From assembly GCF_964204865.1 (NCBI RefSeq), contig NC_135252.1, forward strand, positions 18,249,383 to 18,313,382: 64,000 nt of DNA, written 5' to 3'. Position 1 is the stretch's first letter, and every line of letters starts with the position of its first letter. Shown piece by piece: positions 13,001 through 26,580 of this stretch. This DNA is from Styela clava (taxonomy: Eukaryota > Chordata > Ascidiacea > Stolidobranchia > Styelidae). The notes below the pieces were generated by a model, which was not told the DNA's origin, ran no database searches, and saw only the letters and a program-made list of their open reading frames with translations. Both the position numbers and the translations under genes were made by a program.

Positions 13001-16000
13001 TTCAATAAATCACGCACTAGGCTATCAGCCTTATCATGATGGACTTTTTAATGAAATAAAAGTTATCTTATTGCTATTCCAATTTCAAGTAAGATAAATT
13101 TGAATTAAATTCAAGCCCTAAAATCAAATGGTTCGAGAAATAGAAGATCGGAAATTGAGTTATTTCAGATACTCCCTTAATAACAACAGGTGTTACATGG
13201 TGCCTAATTGAAAATATCAGTACAGGAAAATAGTATTTTAGGAACATTAGAATCACACAGGGTCGGTAATTATTGAAAATGAATGATTGTGGTGCACTTT
13301 CAGTTGCTACTGCTAAGCTACAATATGGCCCTGGCATTTGTGGTCATTCATATGACCTCCAGAAGTATGCGCACCAAGATGTCGCACAACCTGAACATAG
13401 TACGTGTGTACCGGTTAGGATTCAGGTTGTGGGACATCTTGGTGCGCATACTTCTGGAGCACCCATTCATGACATTGCTCTGATGTGGGTTCCCTTCACC
13501 TCTTAGTGAGTACATATTGTAACTTATTCATAAACATGAAATAAAAAAAAGCTTGAAAATCCCCAGAGATGCTCGGGAAGGGCTGCAAAATTTGCTAAAA
13601 AGCCATCAACAATATCTATACAGTGAAACAAGCAAAAAAATGCTTAGAGGCTGTGATTTAAACCACTCCTCCTTGAAAAGAAAAACTCATACCACACTCT
13701 TAGAAAAGTTGTTAAGTAATTTTCAGATAAAAATGATTCACCTCTTGCTGTTGTATGCCAGTCTCACTTTGATGTACAAGACTAGTATTTATATAATTAT
13801 GATCTTCAAAACTTCTTTGTTTTATTTGTCGATTAGCTGGTGTTGGGGGAGGCTGGGCATCTCCTGAGGCTTCTGGTCGTCCACCAACAATCTGAAAAGC
13901 AAAAATAGAAGTATAAAAAAACGGTTCATAAAAGACATTCATGTTTGACAAGTATTGCCAAGGGTCAAAGATTGCATGAAATACTTCTAAGCTTGCATCA
14001 AAATAAAAAGGTAATTTCTTTATATTCAGGATATTTCTAGATTAAAACATCTGCAACTGATATATATGTTAGTGCATAGAAAGCAAGTCTCATTTTAGGC
14101 TTAATCTATTATTTTGGCTTGACAGTTGCCAGATTGGCATCACTACTCAGATGGGGTCCACAGGGTGGGTGATAACTATCTGAAAAAGAATTACTGGACT
14201 CAGTGTAGGACAGTTCACATTATGGCTGGTAGGTGACAGCTTCTTCCACCATAAAGTTTGTGCATCTGCAACAAATTTTTGGTTAAGTATTCCTACGCCC
14301 AAAATGAACTGAAAAATGAAAGAGAGACTATTGTTTACCAGTTCATAGACTTTCCTCTTCCCTGAGATAAATATGGATATGGAATATGAAATATTGATAT
14401 GTTACTTATGCAAACAACAAACAAGGCATTAATCAATACAGAGTAACGAATAAATATAGCTTTTTATTTCAGCAAATCTTATTTTTAGGTATGCAAAAGT
14501 AAGGCAAAACCAGGATATCTTCGAAAATAGCAAAAACCAATAATTTCTTTATTAGAGTATGAAATACCTGTTGAGTGCTGACAGCTCCATTATTAATATT
14601 ATGTTGCCCTTCTAATCTTTTGTCAACTATGCCGGCTTCAGGAGGTAACTTCCCTGGTATTTCATTGTAATATTCTGGTTCATCATCTCCCCATCTGTAG
14701 GCAATACAAAATAACGTTTGAAAACTGGTAATATTGGAAGAGTTAGTCATATAGCCTATTAAGCAAGAATAGTCAAAACCAATAACCCATTATTCAAATA
14801 CATTCAAAATAAATATTTTTTGAATATTGATTATCCAGTACATTCTAAAATGAATCACTTAAAACAGAAAATATGCATATATTGTGTATTCATGAAGATG
14901 TGATCTTATAGAGAAAAAGTAAGATGAACATTAATTGATCAGTTGGATCAGCAAATATTCAAATTTTTTTTAAGAAACGCGAGTTAAATTTAATATATGT
15001 ATTCAGGCAATATTTGTTTGAGTGTTCCAAACACATCATTTTTCAATATTATTCACACTGTACCTAAATTTATATCAGGCTCATATTACAGAACAGAATA
15101 TTAGTTATTCATTTGTTGTGAATGCTATTGAAGAGGGCTCAAATTTTGAGCTTCCAATAAATCCTTATAGAATAAGTTTAAGTGAAAAATTTGCACAAAA
15201 ATGCAAAAAGGTTTTATGATTATTAATAGTAGCAGCAAGGAAGACCTTTTACATAAGCCAGTTCTTGAGGTACTTTTGTGTTTACTCTCAGTCTCAAGTA
15301 TTGAAAAAACAGGAACTGAGCATGTATGATAATCAAAGGCAACTAATTTTGAAAAAATATGGAGTGAATGTAGCTGTAGCAGAAATAAATAAGACCATTT
15401 GAATTCTTGACAACAGAGTTGGGTCAACATTCAACAACCACTGAAACTCGAAACATTCTGTGGCAAACAAATCCCACAAAACGTGGCAACTCACATCAAT
15501 GATTATAAACTGACAAAACAAACAAAAATCGTAACCAGAAACCAGTTGCTACTTTTTTTAATTGCGAACATTCAGAAGACGCTTTCTACTCTGTACAAAA
15601 TTGTAAATTTTACCATACACTTGCCAAACAAGGACCACACATAAGCATACTATATATAATCATGGCCAAGCTTAATATCAACACCACATACCAGTGGTGT
15701 GATCAGTCTTGCATTACGTATTGTATTGACGTTGCCAGTCAGGTTAGATAATGTTTACTGTGTATACAAACACATTTAATCCTAATGGATGGCAATAAAT
15801 TTTATGCCTTATACAAGTAAATTTATATTTTAAATAGATGAAATAGGTCTTCTTTAATCTTAAAAACAAAATATGGGGTCTGCCTGAGGATCGAACATTC
15901 AGAAAACAGAAATAGAGGCTCGTCAGCACACAAAACTAATCTCATATTCTAATTCATAATTATGTGTAATATTTTAAATTCTTGACTTTAAAGACGATTT

Positions 16001-19000
16001 TCATCAACAAAAATTAGCATTTTAAAGAGCCTAATAGCATTGAATCGAATTTCCTAAATTTGTATCTTTAGGAATAATTTATAACAGGTCGATTTGGAAA
16101 ATTATCACTTTGGACAAATGAATGCACAATATGATCAAAAATGCATTTCTCAGAAACTGAGATCCTGAGATCTACAAATATTGCCCCACTACATGGCAGT
16201 GCGGTAATATCAGGCCAGCCTAATATCTTTCTGCTCGTTGCTGAGCTGTGATATCACCAGTACCTATTTATATTGCTGCAGCAATGAAAATGAATTTGCT
16301 CAGTATTAATTCAAAGCTTTTGATTAAGATATCGGATTTTATTGTAAGTTTATTGTAAGTACCAGTCCTGTGGATAGTCATTGGACCTACATGCCCATAT
16401 ATTTATTTGATCATGACCTCTTTCATTCTTGAAAATATTTCAATAAAAACGTTTCTAGATTTTCTAAACAGTCAAATAAGAGCAAGAAGAAAACTCCAAA
16501 CATATCTAAAAGCTAGTACTGAAGACTCAACATTAATTATTCGTCTGAAACAAAAATAGAAATACTGGACCTTGATTTTCCATCATGAAATAAAGGTTCT
16601 GTGCGATCAGGTGGTGTGACAGCTTTAGGTGGATTCTTGAGGTATTCTTTGAAACGTAGTTCAAATGCTTGACCAATTGTATTTATAACATCTTGTGCTA
16701 CACCATCACAACATTCTAGAACATGACATGCTGAAATAAAAGAGGGATGATTAACCAATTTTAGGGTAGGATTTACGGTACTCTCGTAGTGTCTACCAGG
16801 TTAGGGTTAGGCCATAATTTTATTCTGATTTTCCTTATTTTAGTTCTATTACAAGTTAGGGTACTGTCTGTGTTAGCCAAGTGAATATACACCCTGCCCA
16901 TAGGTTTCCGTCCCTTTACACAACTTGATGTAAAGTAGGCAAACAAAATTAGTTACCTCCATATTGGTAAACACACTTCTGGAGCGGCAGATTAACTTAT
17001 TTATTGTAGGGTGAGAAAAAATAGTAGAGAATAAAATAGTAAGGTGGCTTAATAATATTATGAATCATGGCCGTCATCTGTAGTCTGGCTATTAGTCCAT
17101 GTTGGATGTAGGAGTAGTTACTCAGCTATTTGTTTCAAATGTGGGTCAAAGGCCATTTAAATCCAAAGAACTTTCATATGTTGAAATCTAAGGAGACAAC
17201 AGCGAACTTGCTACTCTGAATTAGGTCTGGCATCTAATTTAAATTCCAGTTATTACAAATACAATTATTTATCAATGAAATCATGCTTTATGTACTTATT
17301 CTGTAACATGTAAAATTTTAAAAACAGTAAAAGCAAACAGAAACTAATTTTAGGTCTTCCGGTTTCAAATTTTACTTAAAAATAATTCTTTTAAAAATCC
17401 CTTTCACTAGACAGAAATAACAAAATTCAGTTATTCGGAAAGGCTTAGCAGTGTAGGCTTCCAGTACTGACTAGCGATTTGAGAGTTGTATGATAATAAA
17501 TACGAGTTATTAACTTCATAGTTCTGCTTAAAATAGCATTCATTGTTTTTGAAAACATATTATATCAGAGACCTAAATAATAATTATTTTAAAAATGGAT
17601 GCATTTCACAATAAATAATAACCATGTACAGACAAAATACATTAAACTAATTAGATAAAACGCAACAAAAAGTCAGTTTCAATTATAGCGTACTGAATAA
17701 ATCAGACAGTATAGTACTCAAAAGTGTACTGTACCTGTATAAATGTTTATAAATAGACTAATCATACTATTTTCAAAAAATATGACCTGTAACTAGTTAC
17801 TAATCTGACCTATAAATTAACTACCTAATCTTTGGGGATTTTTTTCTCATATTAAGTAACTTGGAATCCAAAACTTTTTGATATATGAGACTAATAAAGT
17901 AAATAAGACTATTTCTACTCACATACCTCTATTATTAATAGGATCTTTTGCAACATAGGCAACAAAATCTAAAGTGTCAGGATCTCCTCCAGATGCAAAG
18001 GATATTGATTGCATTTGATGATTCGCGATAAACTGCAAGAAAAAATGAAAACTGTAAACATTCGGTAAAGTGTTTCATATAAGCTGCTTCAAACAAGGCT
18101 ATGAATAAGCAACTACCGGTATGTATCTTTTGAATTGATAGATACAATCCATTATCAAATATCAATTCCATGTAATCAGTGGATTAAGATTCGCAAGTAT
18201 ATACAAAAAAGAATAGATGCGGGGAATAGATTAAAAGAAAAAGTATGAACATTGAGAAAAAATCATAACCTGGAAATATGATATAGATAGATTCAAAGTT
18301 GAAAATAAAAATATATAAACAAAACCATATAATTATAGGTGCCCCATGAACAAACTCAAAAGAGAATTTTCCTTGTTATATATGTGAAATCAAAAACCAA
18401 CCATGACTTAGTATAGCGTAATGGTTGAATCTCACTGATTTCAACAAAACATAACTTTCAACTTGATACTCAAATAAATATTATATGGCTGATATGGATA
18501 ACAGTAGCAATGATATTGTGAAAGCCAAAATATTTACTACTTTCAGATCAGATCGCCCACAACACATAATATTAATTATTGATATATCGTCAGGCTTGAA
18601 CGAACCGCATTATTCACAATTCAACTGCAATACTGACAACATACGGATATATGACTAAGTTTAAAATTTTGGTTTTCTGAGAAAACATAAAACGATTGCT
18701 CGTTATCACGGTGATTCAACCAACAGTGGTCAAATGCAGTTAACACCAGGGATGGCCATTTCCGAATACTAAACTATTCCGAATACATTCTAAAATAATG
18801 TTTTCGAATCTGGAATTCCGAATACATTCTAAAATCAAAAATAACACATTTTTGTTTAGTTGATTAAAACCCAGTAAATTAGGAAATAAGCTTCAATAGA
18901 AATATCAGAATGAAGCCACAGACCAACAGTATATGTACACAAAGTAATTGATAGTTTATAGCTATTAATAAAAAATAATAGCAACTTGTGACACAGTCAG

Positions 19001-22000
19001 TTTATTAAATTTATTCACTTTGTACAAATGACCATATGAAAAGATAGCCAAGGAGTTGTCTGACGCTTTCTATCATTGGTACCATGATATTACGATAATA
19101 GTCTATTGACAAAAATACTACTTGTATTCAGATAATTGCCTTTAAAAATTCTAATATTTAAGCCTAGAGTATTCTACTACCTACCAGTATATTTGTATAT
19201 AAATTTATGTGAACCATATTGTTATTATGTGTAACATATTGTTGTGTTTGGAGTTAGAAATAAATTAGTAGAGAATAGATGACCACCACTGCCAGCGCGC
19301 AGCCAGGATTTTCGAAATCGGAAATTCTCATTGCCGCCTGTAACACCCACCGCGATTCCGCGCTCGTTGAAAGGGCCGTCTTGTCAGCGTATAATGATCA
19401 TTCTGTTACGTAAAATATTCAATCCATGACAAATACAAGATTCTAAAATATCTTTCGCGGTTGCTTCTTCTTAGTAAAAAAAAAAACATTTCTATTTGGT
19501 CCACGGCAATCTGTGACCTAAAATTACAAGATAAACTGCTTGATGTATTTAATTTTAATATGTATTTTTGCAATCTTGCCAACTCGTTATCGCCGTTAGA
19601 AAAATCTCAAATAATTATATAAAATCCTGTTAAGTGTAGAGAATAATTAATTTCATACAATGAATATACATATAAAGTTTAGCAGTAAATTAAAAGAACA
19701 TATTCATCGCCGCGATTATGCCACCTGTTAAAAGAGTCGACTTTTACAACAAATAATATAACAACGAATATATATTTTTCTGTTGTGCAAAGTGATGAAT
19801 TCGTGACCGACACGGGCATATTTAAAATATCTTTCTCTTATTAATTTAATGGTCTTCAATTTAACCTGCGGTTGCGTCGACAAAATAATATTCTCACCAC
19901 TCTTATATACCATTGCAATCCGCGGCCATAAAAATAAAAACGTGAGGTAAACTGTTCGATTAAATATTGTTTTTATCCGTATTTTGCGAATTCGGCAAAT
20001 ATTTAGATGTACTTGTTAACAGTGACTCCGCTCGATCGAAATGCTAAGAGTAAAATTTATTTCATCACAATAAAATTGATTGAATATACTTTAGATTAAT
20101 TATATTATATACATCCTCACACCCAGGGAAAAAGTCGCGTTTCAAACCTTGTATCGTGTTAACCCGAAAATATTTGACGGCATATTAAAGTAATGGATAA
20201 TCAAGCAAATCCCGCCCTCAATTAGTGACGATATGTTTCTAAACGGCGACCAAACATAATGTGTGCACACGAAATTTTGCGATTTTCACTGCCTGGAAAA
20301 GCGTTTTTTAAATTTTCGCGGGCCTCAATAAAACTTATGTTGTTTACGGTTTTATTTTCAGTATTTTAAATTGCCGCTTTTCAATCAAAAAGTTGCGTTG
20401 TCTTTAGAAACTCGCCGCCGATGAACGTATTTACCAGATTCACAATTCCGTGCGCGTACAAAAATAAAATAAATGTTATCGTTAACGTGGAACAAATTTG
20501 TGGAAAATTTTCGTTTTAGAGAAAATAACACAATCGTAAAGGCGTTTGCGGGCCTAAATAACACGTTACGCTGATGAGTGATGAAAACAATCACGCGCAA
20601 GTTTCTATCGAGAATGTTTTCATTCAACGGAAACGTCTTGAAAGCGGCGTCGAAAATGTGTGACGTCACACAAATATCCGATATTCTTATGAACGTGAAT
20701 TCCGATATTCGAATGACGAGATATTCGAATACATTCGAATACTTTATTCGAATTGGCCATCCCTGGTTAACACATGCAACAAAATATATGAAATAATAAA
20801 CAGTCCGGAGTTATTTGAAGAGGAAGTTCCACAAAGTCAATAAACTCATTTGTGATAAAGCAGGGCCACACAACAGATTCTCGTTGTGTATTACCGTAAT
20901 TTGAGTTATCCCAATTTATCATTTGAAAAGTTTTGACCATATTTTCAGCAAACTCGTACTCCAAAAATACTTTGTTAAAAAAAATTTTGTTTAAAATAGT
21001 TCGAGTTTTAAAGTTTTGACTATATTTTCAACTTTTATTTGATGCTCTAATGTGAGCTTAATATTATTTGTTACAAACATTTCATATAGTGAGTATAATG
21101 ATTATACCAAATTCATATCAGATCGCAAGAATATATTTGTTCCAAATGCAATAAGCATGAAATATATTCAAAATAACCTACCGGTATTACTCATTTTCTA
21201 TTAAGCACAGCAAGGCAATACTTGGCAGACAAGTTTCGATCTAGTTAATTAGCAATATACCAATCCTATGAAAATTGATATAAACTAAATTTAGTTGAAT
21301 CTCGTCATAGAGAATCAATCAAAACGTGACAAGACTTTGGGGAATTTCCAACCTAACTGCAAATACAAATGATAATTAACAACATAAAAGTGCAAATCAA
21401 ATAGTTTTATTATGTTGGAATTTAAATAGTCCTTGATCATACATTCTAGACTAAAATTGACTGTGTATGCAAGTATTAAACTGATCATTGAGTAACATAA
21501 TCGTACAATAAGCCTTTCAAGCTAATAAGTTTAATACCCACAAACCAAAATTGTTGACATTTAACATTTTCCAATATTACGTATAAAATTATTCTAAGCA
21601 TATTCGTCAATAAACATGCTCATTATAGTTATGTTTATTATTGCAAATCCGATTTTGACGTAATAAATATTAATGCCAAAAAATTATGAAAGTTGAACCT
21701 AATTGAACATCACAACTAGCATCCCATAAAAGTCAATTCCGGTATATTTTTTTCTAACATTATACTACATCTTAAATAGTTGGAATATATAACTTCATAG
21801 TTCATTTGCAACATATGTTTCTCAAAACCAATATATACTACTATTTATTTTCCTTACCTAAATTCCCCTAATTGCAGAGATTTGAACATTATATTTTTTC
21901 CAGTATTACATTTGTGTGCGCTATGGCCTGTTGGTTGGACTTAAGAAAGAAATGCAATGAAAAATAAAAGCAAGATTCTAAAAACTTTATAATGATACAC

Positions 22001-25000
22001 ATTATATACACATTATTTTATTGTCATTTTCCAATTGCAAATTAGGGCTTTAGGTAAATTTCATGAAAGAGACTTGAGTATGTATCCTAAATTTGTCAGA
22101 GTAGCCTACTAAAAAAAAAATTCTGCAATCAAAACGTGTAATTTCAAAACTATCCAAATATGAATATTATTACTTTGAAAAAAGAATAATGTGAAGAACC
22201 TTATTAACAATAAGATTTGGACTTCATAATTTGACAAATCCGTTGTCAATCGAGATCAATAAATCATACTAATGATAAACAACAAGTAATTATGCAGTGT
22301 GTGCATTTGAAAAGATGTGTAAGATATTGGATCATTCAGAAAAAACATCTTTGTTTACATATAAACCTCCTACGTTGAATAATTTTGCAAATACTTATTA
22401 CGCAGGTAGATGATTAGGTGAATCAATAAGTTTTATAAATATTAGATTATTTTCACTAGGTCCATCAAACGCCCCACACACAGTGCTGCAAAAAGTGGAA
22501 AAAGAATATCAACTATCCGAATAGGGGCGCTCTTGTAGTATGTGCAACAAGATGGCGGACACCTGAACATAGTATGTGTACCAGGTTAGGGTTAGGCCAT
22601 AATTTTATTCCGATTTTCCTTATTTTAGTTCTATTACGAGTTCGGGGACTAGCCAAGTGACTCCTGTAGTATTTGTACCTAAGATTATGGTATAACCCTA
22701 ACCTGATACACATACTATGATCTGGTGTCCGCCAACGTGTTGCACTACAGGAGTATCCGAATAGGTATACAGATTAAAATGAGTTGTGAGCTATTTTTGT
22801 TGCAAAAATTTTTAGAAAAATTATGTGACACTTTCGATTCATTCCAGAATATTACAAACTGTGTAAGTTTCATATTAAGCACCGCAGCAGAATTAGAGAT
22901 TCCAGGAATTAAACAGTTACAAATTTCCATGTATTTCATAGGCAGTCTAGTCTAGTTAAAATTTTGATCAAAATATTAATCAAATGATCATTAGCGATGT
23001 ATCGCCAAATAATATATGAGAAAATTAGAAAACTATAAAGGCAAAGGCGTGTATATAAATATTTTTATAATGGATTTGAAAAAAACAATAATTTTAGAAG
23101 GGCAACAGCATGACAATGTGGCTTTTTTCAAATGTCAATATTTGTTGATTTCTATAAACATAGGTGTTGTATTTTGCAACAAAAATTTCAAATTTTTAAA
23201 AATGTGTATCATTGAGGATAACAACTTAAACTATTCAGCTATATGTACCTTCAGACATAGTCTACATACAAATTTGAATTGAAAAGAAAATTATAGTTAA
23301 TGAGATGGAATGTTGAGAATACCTATTTGAACTACCATAAGTAATAAAAATTTTAGTTCCACTGTAATATGTCGCAAAGTAGAATTAAACAATTTGTTAT
23401 TTGATTAAATATACACAGGGGAAGGTGTTTAGTACAACTTTGTGACCAAATTATTATCATTGCATCACAAAATTTTACTGAGAAATCAATAGATTTCGAC
23501 ATCTCCACTGCTGTGATAATTTATTCTTTCTGACATAAAATCAATCTTATTATCCCCGTACCTCTGTGCATTAGTATAATTGGGTAAATTAGATTTTAAA
23601 CTCATGATTGATTCTTTTATTGGATGCATTCTGACACATGGTCATGCATCTCAATTAAGATGCTCATTTGTTGCTACAACAAGCACGAAACTATCAGTTA
23701 CACCGATGGCACAGTGGCAATTACATCAGAGCCTGCCCATTCTGATCCTAATTCTAAACAAACCATATCAATAACAACAAAGTGTAACAAAACTTGTGTT
23801 GCCAGTATTCCGAAGAACATTAGTAGCCGATAGTATGCAATATTAATAACAACTCTAAGCGTCAACTTTACTTTCGATTGTATTTGCAAAAAGAAGAAAA
23901 AACCTGTACTTATCATTTGAATCACAAGATTCAAACCTAAAAGGTGATGGATGGATTATGACAGTATAACTGTCAACTGCACTTTCCATCGTATTTGCAA
24001 AAGAATAAAAACTTGAGTTTATCATCAAATTGAATTGAAGGACTCTTATAACTCTCAGTTGGTAGAGATTTGTTCAAGTTAACATCCACCATACCTCACT
24101 CATTCTGAGAACCTAGTCAGAGCCGAGAGGCAAGTTTAAAGATGATTAATTTTTTGTCTACTTGCACCCACTAAAATCATTTTTTGCAGAAACGAAGTTA
24201 GTGAGCTAGAATGAGTTATTTTCAAATTAAGAAACTTTTGTAATGAAAGAATGCTCGTAGCAAATCTACAACAAACAATATCTTAGTTAAGCAGAAGATG
24301 ATGAGAATATTTAATCTAACTGCAGGCCTTTGGTGAAATTTAGAGTTAGATAACTCACGAGAAGGTTTCAAACTCCATGTTAGCTATTGTCATTTCAGTG
24401 ATCACCAGTAACTTTCCTCACACAGAGCTTTTTCATTACTGAGTATGTGTGAAGCACATTTTCTTTAAAGTGTATAAATATCATCAATACCTGTCCCGAA
24501 TCAGTGACAACCAAAGTCAAACTTGCTGTTGAAATTGTTAAATTAATCAATGATAATGAAAACTGTAGATTGGGACGTTCTCCTAGAATTCGTGAAACTT
24601 CTTTCGGAGTCTTTTTCCTTCGAGAAACCAGTTGATGTGATCGTCTTGTGGCCATCAATATTCTCCATATTGCTTCCCTTTAAAGTAATATCAGAATAAA
24701 TCATCAGAAAAAATTAGTAAATGGATCAAGCTATGGTATCAGCTACATTGTCTGATATAAAAAGTTTGGAACAGCCGTTTTTTCCAGAGTGAAGGTTTAA
24801 ACTTGCAAGTTGCAAACTAATCCTTAAGCCTGTGACTTCCACTTATAAAAGGATTACTGACAGTATTATATCTCTTAGAAAATTACAGACTTTTTTTACA
24901 GTTTTACAGACTCTTTGCCCTAGAATAAACATGGATAAAACACCATTAATATCTAATTGTACCACAACAAATAGCATGGACCAACAACTACACGTAATCA

Positions 25001-26580
25001 TTTTGAACCGAATCTGAAGTAATTTGATCATTGATACCTAGCAGTAGATGCTTTACAAAGCCTTGTTCACTTTTTTGATGGTAAAGGCCATAAACAACAT
25101 GGTATAAAAAAAATTTAGATGCCTAAAAAAATTGAGTTTTTTCAGCAATTGGCCTATATTATTGGTCTTACATAAGAAGTAAAAAAGGCAGTATTTTACT
25201 TGCAGATCGACTCTTACAGGCTGGATACAATAATAGTCGAAGCGTTAGAAAAATTGCTTCTGAATTCATTTCAAGATTGGATCTTTCATTGGGTTCATAC
25301 CCGTGAACCCTTTTGACACCAAGATTTTATATACTGTGAATGACAATTACAATGACTAATGCTTATTAATATTCATTACATCACCTCACCATAAACAGAT
25401 ATGAGGAAAGATAAGACCTTCCTGTATACTTATCATGGTTCTTGTACACAAATTGCATACCAAATTTAACACTAAATGGTCAGGCTCTAACAAAAAGGGA
25501 TAAACATTTTGACTAGAAACTCACTTTGTTGCCTGTGTCCTCATATCGAATTGTAATGTCCGCATACTTTGCCTGACTTCTATACATCCAAGATACTATA
25601 AAAAAAATATGAAAAACAAGATAAAAAATATGAGAAAAATGCTCAAATTTATGAACATGACAGTTCAACAATTAACTGCAGTAGGTTATGTATCTTACAC
25701 TCAAACGTGGCTGAGTACCTAGTTCACAAAACAAAAATGAAGGATAACCTTGACAATGGCAAAAATGAAATAAAAATAGGTTTTCCATGAATAAAAATAA
25801 AACAGTGATATTTTGGGTATAATATCGGATCTCACAGGGTTTAGGGGGAACTTGAAAAAAAAAATATTGAACCGTCAGGCTATTACTTCCCCATTTAAGT
25901 AGCGGAAATTTGAAATCGATTGGTCTATTAGTTAACAAGAGAAGCTATCTCAAGTATAAAATACGGAAAAAAATCATCATTTCTACTTTCATTGGTATGA
26001 GTCTGGCATTATTTCGTTCTAGCGAAGTGAACGCTGTAAGAGCTTAAATGATGCCAAACAAAAATGGGGTCTAGCCTAGTACTTCTAGTGAGCTTGGGTT
26101 TCATTTTACTTACTGACTTAATACGCCAAGAATTTCATTCCACGCTGACCGACTTTTTTTTAAAAAAAAACATGAAAATTTCCCATCATATTCTAGTTCT
26201 GTGTTATTTAAGCAGTTCTGGCGCTCATTTTACATCAGATATTTGGCATTTTAGGTCACAGCGTTTACAGGTTTACTTCGCTAGACCCCATTATTCTTCT
26301 ATTCAGTTATTCTCATCGATAACTGGATAAGCCTGTAAGTTTCCTAGATTATTCATTGAGTCATTGCAGCATACACAGAGTTTACTAGATTATAATGAAA
26401 AACATTAAAACCATAATGTGCATCAAATATTACCCGAACTGCATAGACGACGCCAGGTCCCATCACAGAATTATCTGGATGGAGCCATCCTCTTGAAGGT
26501 TTATTCACAAAGCTCCCTGATTTCCTCCATTCATTTGCTTGATCTCCTTCGATTACCTTTTTGTTTTTCATTCGATTCAT
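10067..26580 (-). CDS. SHC1: Shc adaptor protein (PTB-CH1-SH2), 11 exons, p52-type start
   Basis: Exons, 5' to 3' on the minus strand: 26434-26580, 25525-25595, 24491-24677, 17927-18032, 16571-16730, 14568-14694, 13742-13891, 12654-12759, 12027-12128, 10610-10836, 10067-10201. All join in phase to 505 codons plus stop (human p52 is about 473). The protein links activated receptors to Grb2/Ras in the cytoplasm. The PTB domain spans about residues 20-210 and includes [14 protein letters not shown] and [15 protein letters not shown]1 has the conserved Y-Y-N site (Y232/Y233, Grb2 docking), a second Y-I-N at Y299, and D-A-F-D-M-K-P-F like the mammalian adaptin-binding stretch. SH2 begins at W408, with R431 in FLVRES for phosphotyrosine. 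An upstream in-frame stop precedes ATG 26580, and the M-N-R start mirrors p52 M-N-K, so no p66-type CH2 is visible. The exon 5 donor (gtccag) is weak. Introns are filled with transposons. Confidence 0.95.
13353..13463. mobile_element. foldback member of the local MITE family (copy 1)
   Basis: Two 39-base arms (13357-13395 and about 13421-13459) are reverse complements with one mismatch, around a loop of about 25 bases. Near-identical octamers cattcata/cattcatg flank it. The loop contains the family motif ctgtgtaccggttagg-like sequence shared with the larger copies. It lies in the Shc intron between exons 7 and 8. Confidence 0.7.
14110..14390 (+). mobile_element. diverged tRNA-derived SINE copy
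   Basis: The body matches the SINE at 44430-44796 in order: actggactc...ggacagttcacat, then gctggtaggtgacagcttcttccacca, then actttcctcttccctgagataaatat. Similarity is clear but diverged, suggesting an old insertion. It is in a Shc intron. The tRNA-like head is not clearly preserved. Confidence 0.6.
16777..16988 (+). mobile_element. local MITE family, copy 2
   Basis: Begins ggtactctcgtag and ends cacacttctggagcggc. The interior has the family core ccaggttagggttaggcc and gactgtctgtgttagcc-like sequence. Flanking octamers ggatttac/agattaac match at 6 of 8 positions. It lies in a Shc intron. Confidence 0.75.
18747..20765. mobile_element. hAT element, non-autonomous, 2,019 bp
   Basis: Ends read CAGGGATGGCCAT and its inverted partner ATTGGCCATCCCTG. 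The flanks are a perfect 8-bp duplication gttaacac (18739-18746 and 20766-20773). Both termini carry runs based on ttcgaatac. No transposase frame is recognisable; the interior has more CpG than the host intron. It sits in the large Shc intron between exons 3 and 4. Confidence 0.9.
22525..22756. mobile_element. local MITE family, copy 3 (long inverted ends)
   Basis: Perfect flanking octamer ccgaatag (22517-22524 and 22757-22764). Long inverted ends: agtatgtgcaacaagatggc... at the left pairs with ...ccaacgtgttgcactacag at the right. The core ccaggttagggttaggcc is present, with a rearranged second half. It is in the large Shc intron. Confidence 0.8.
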
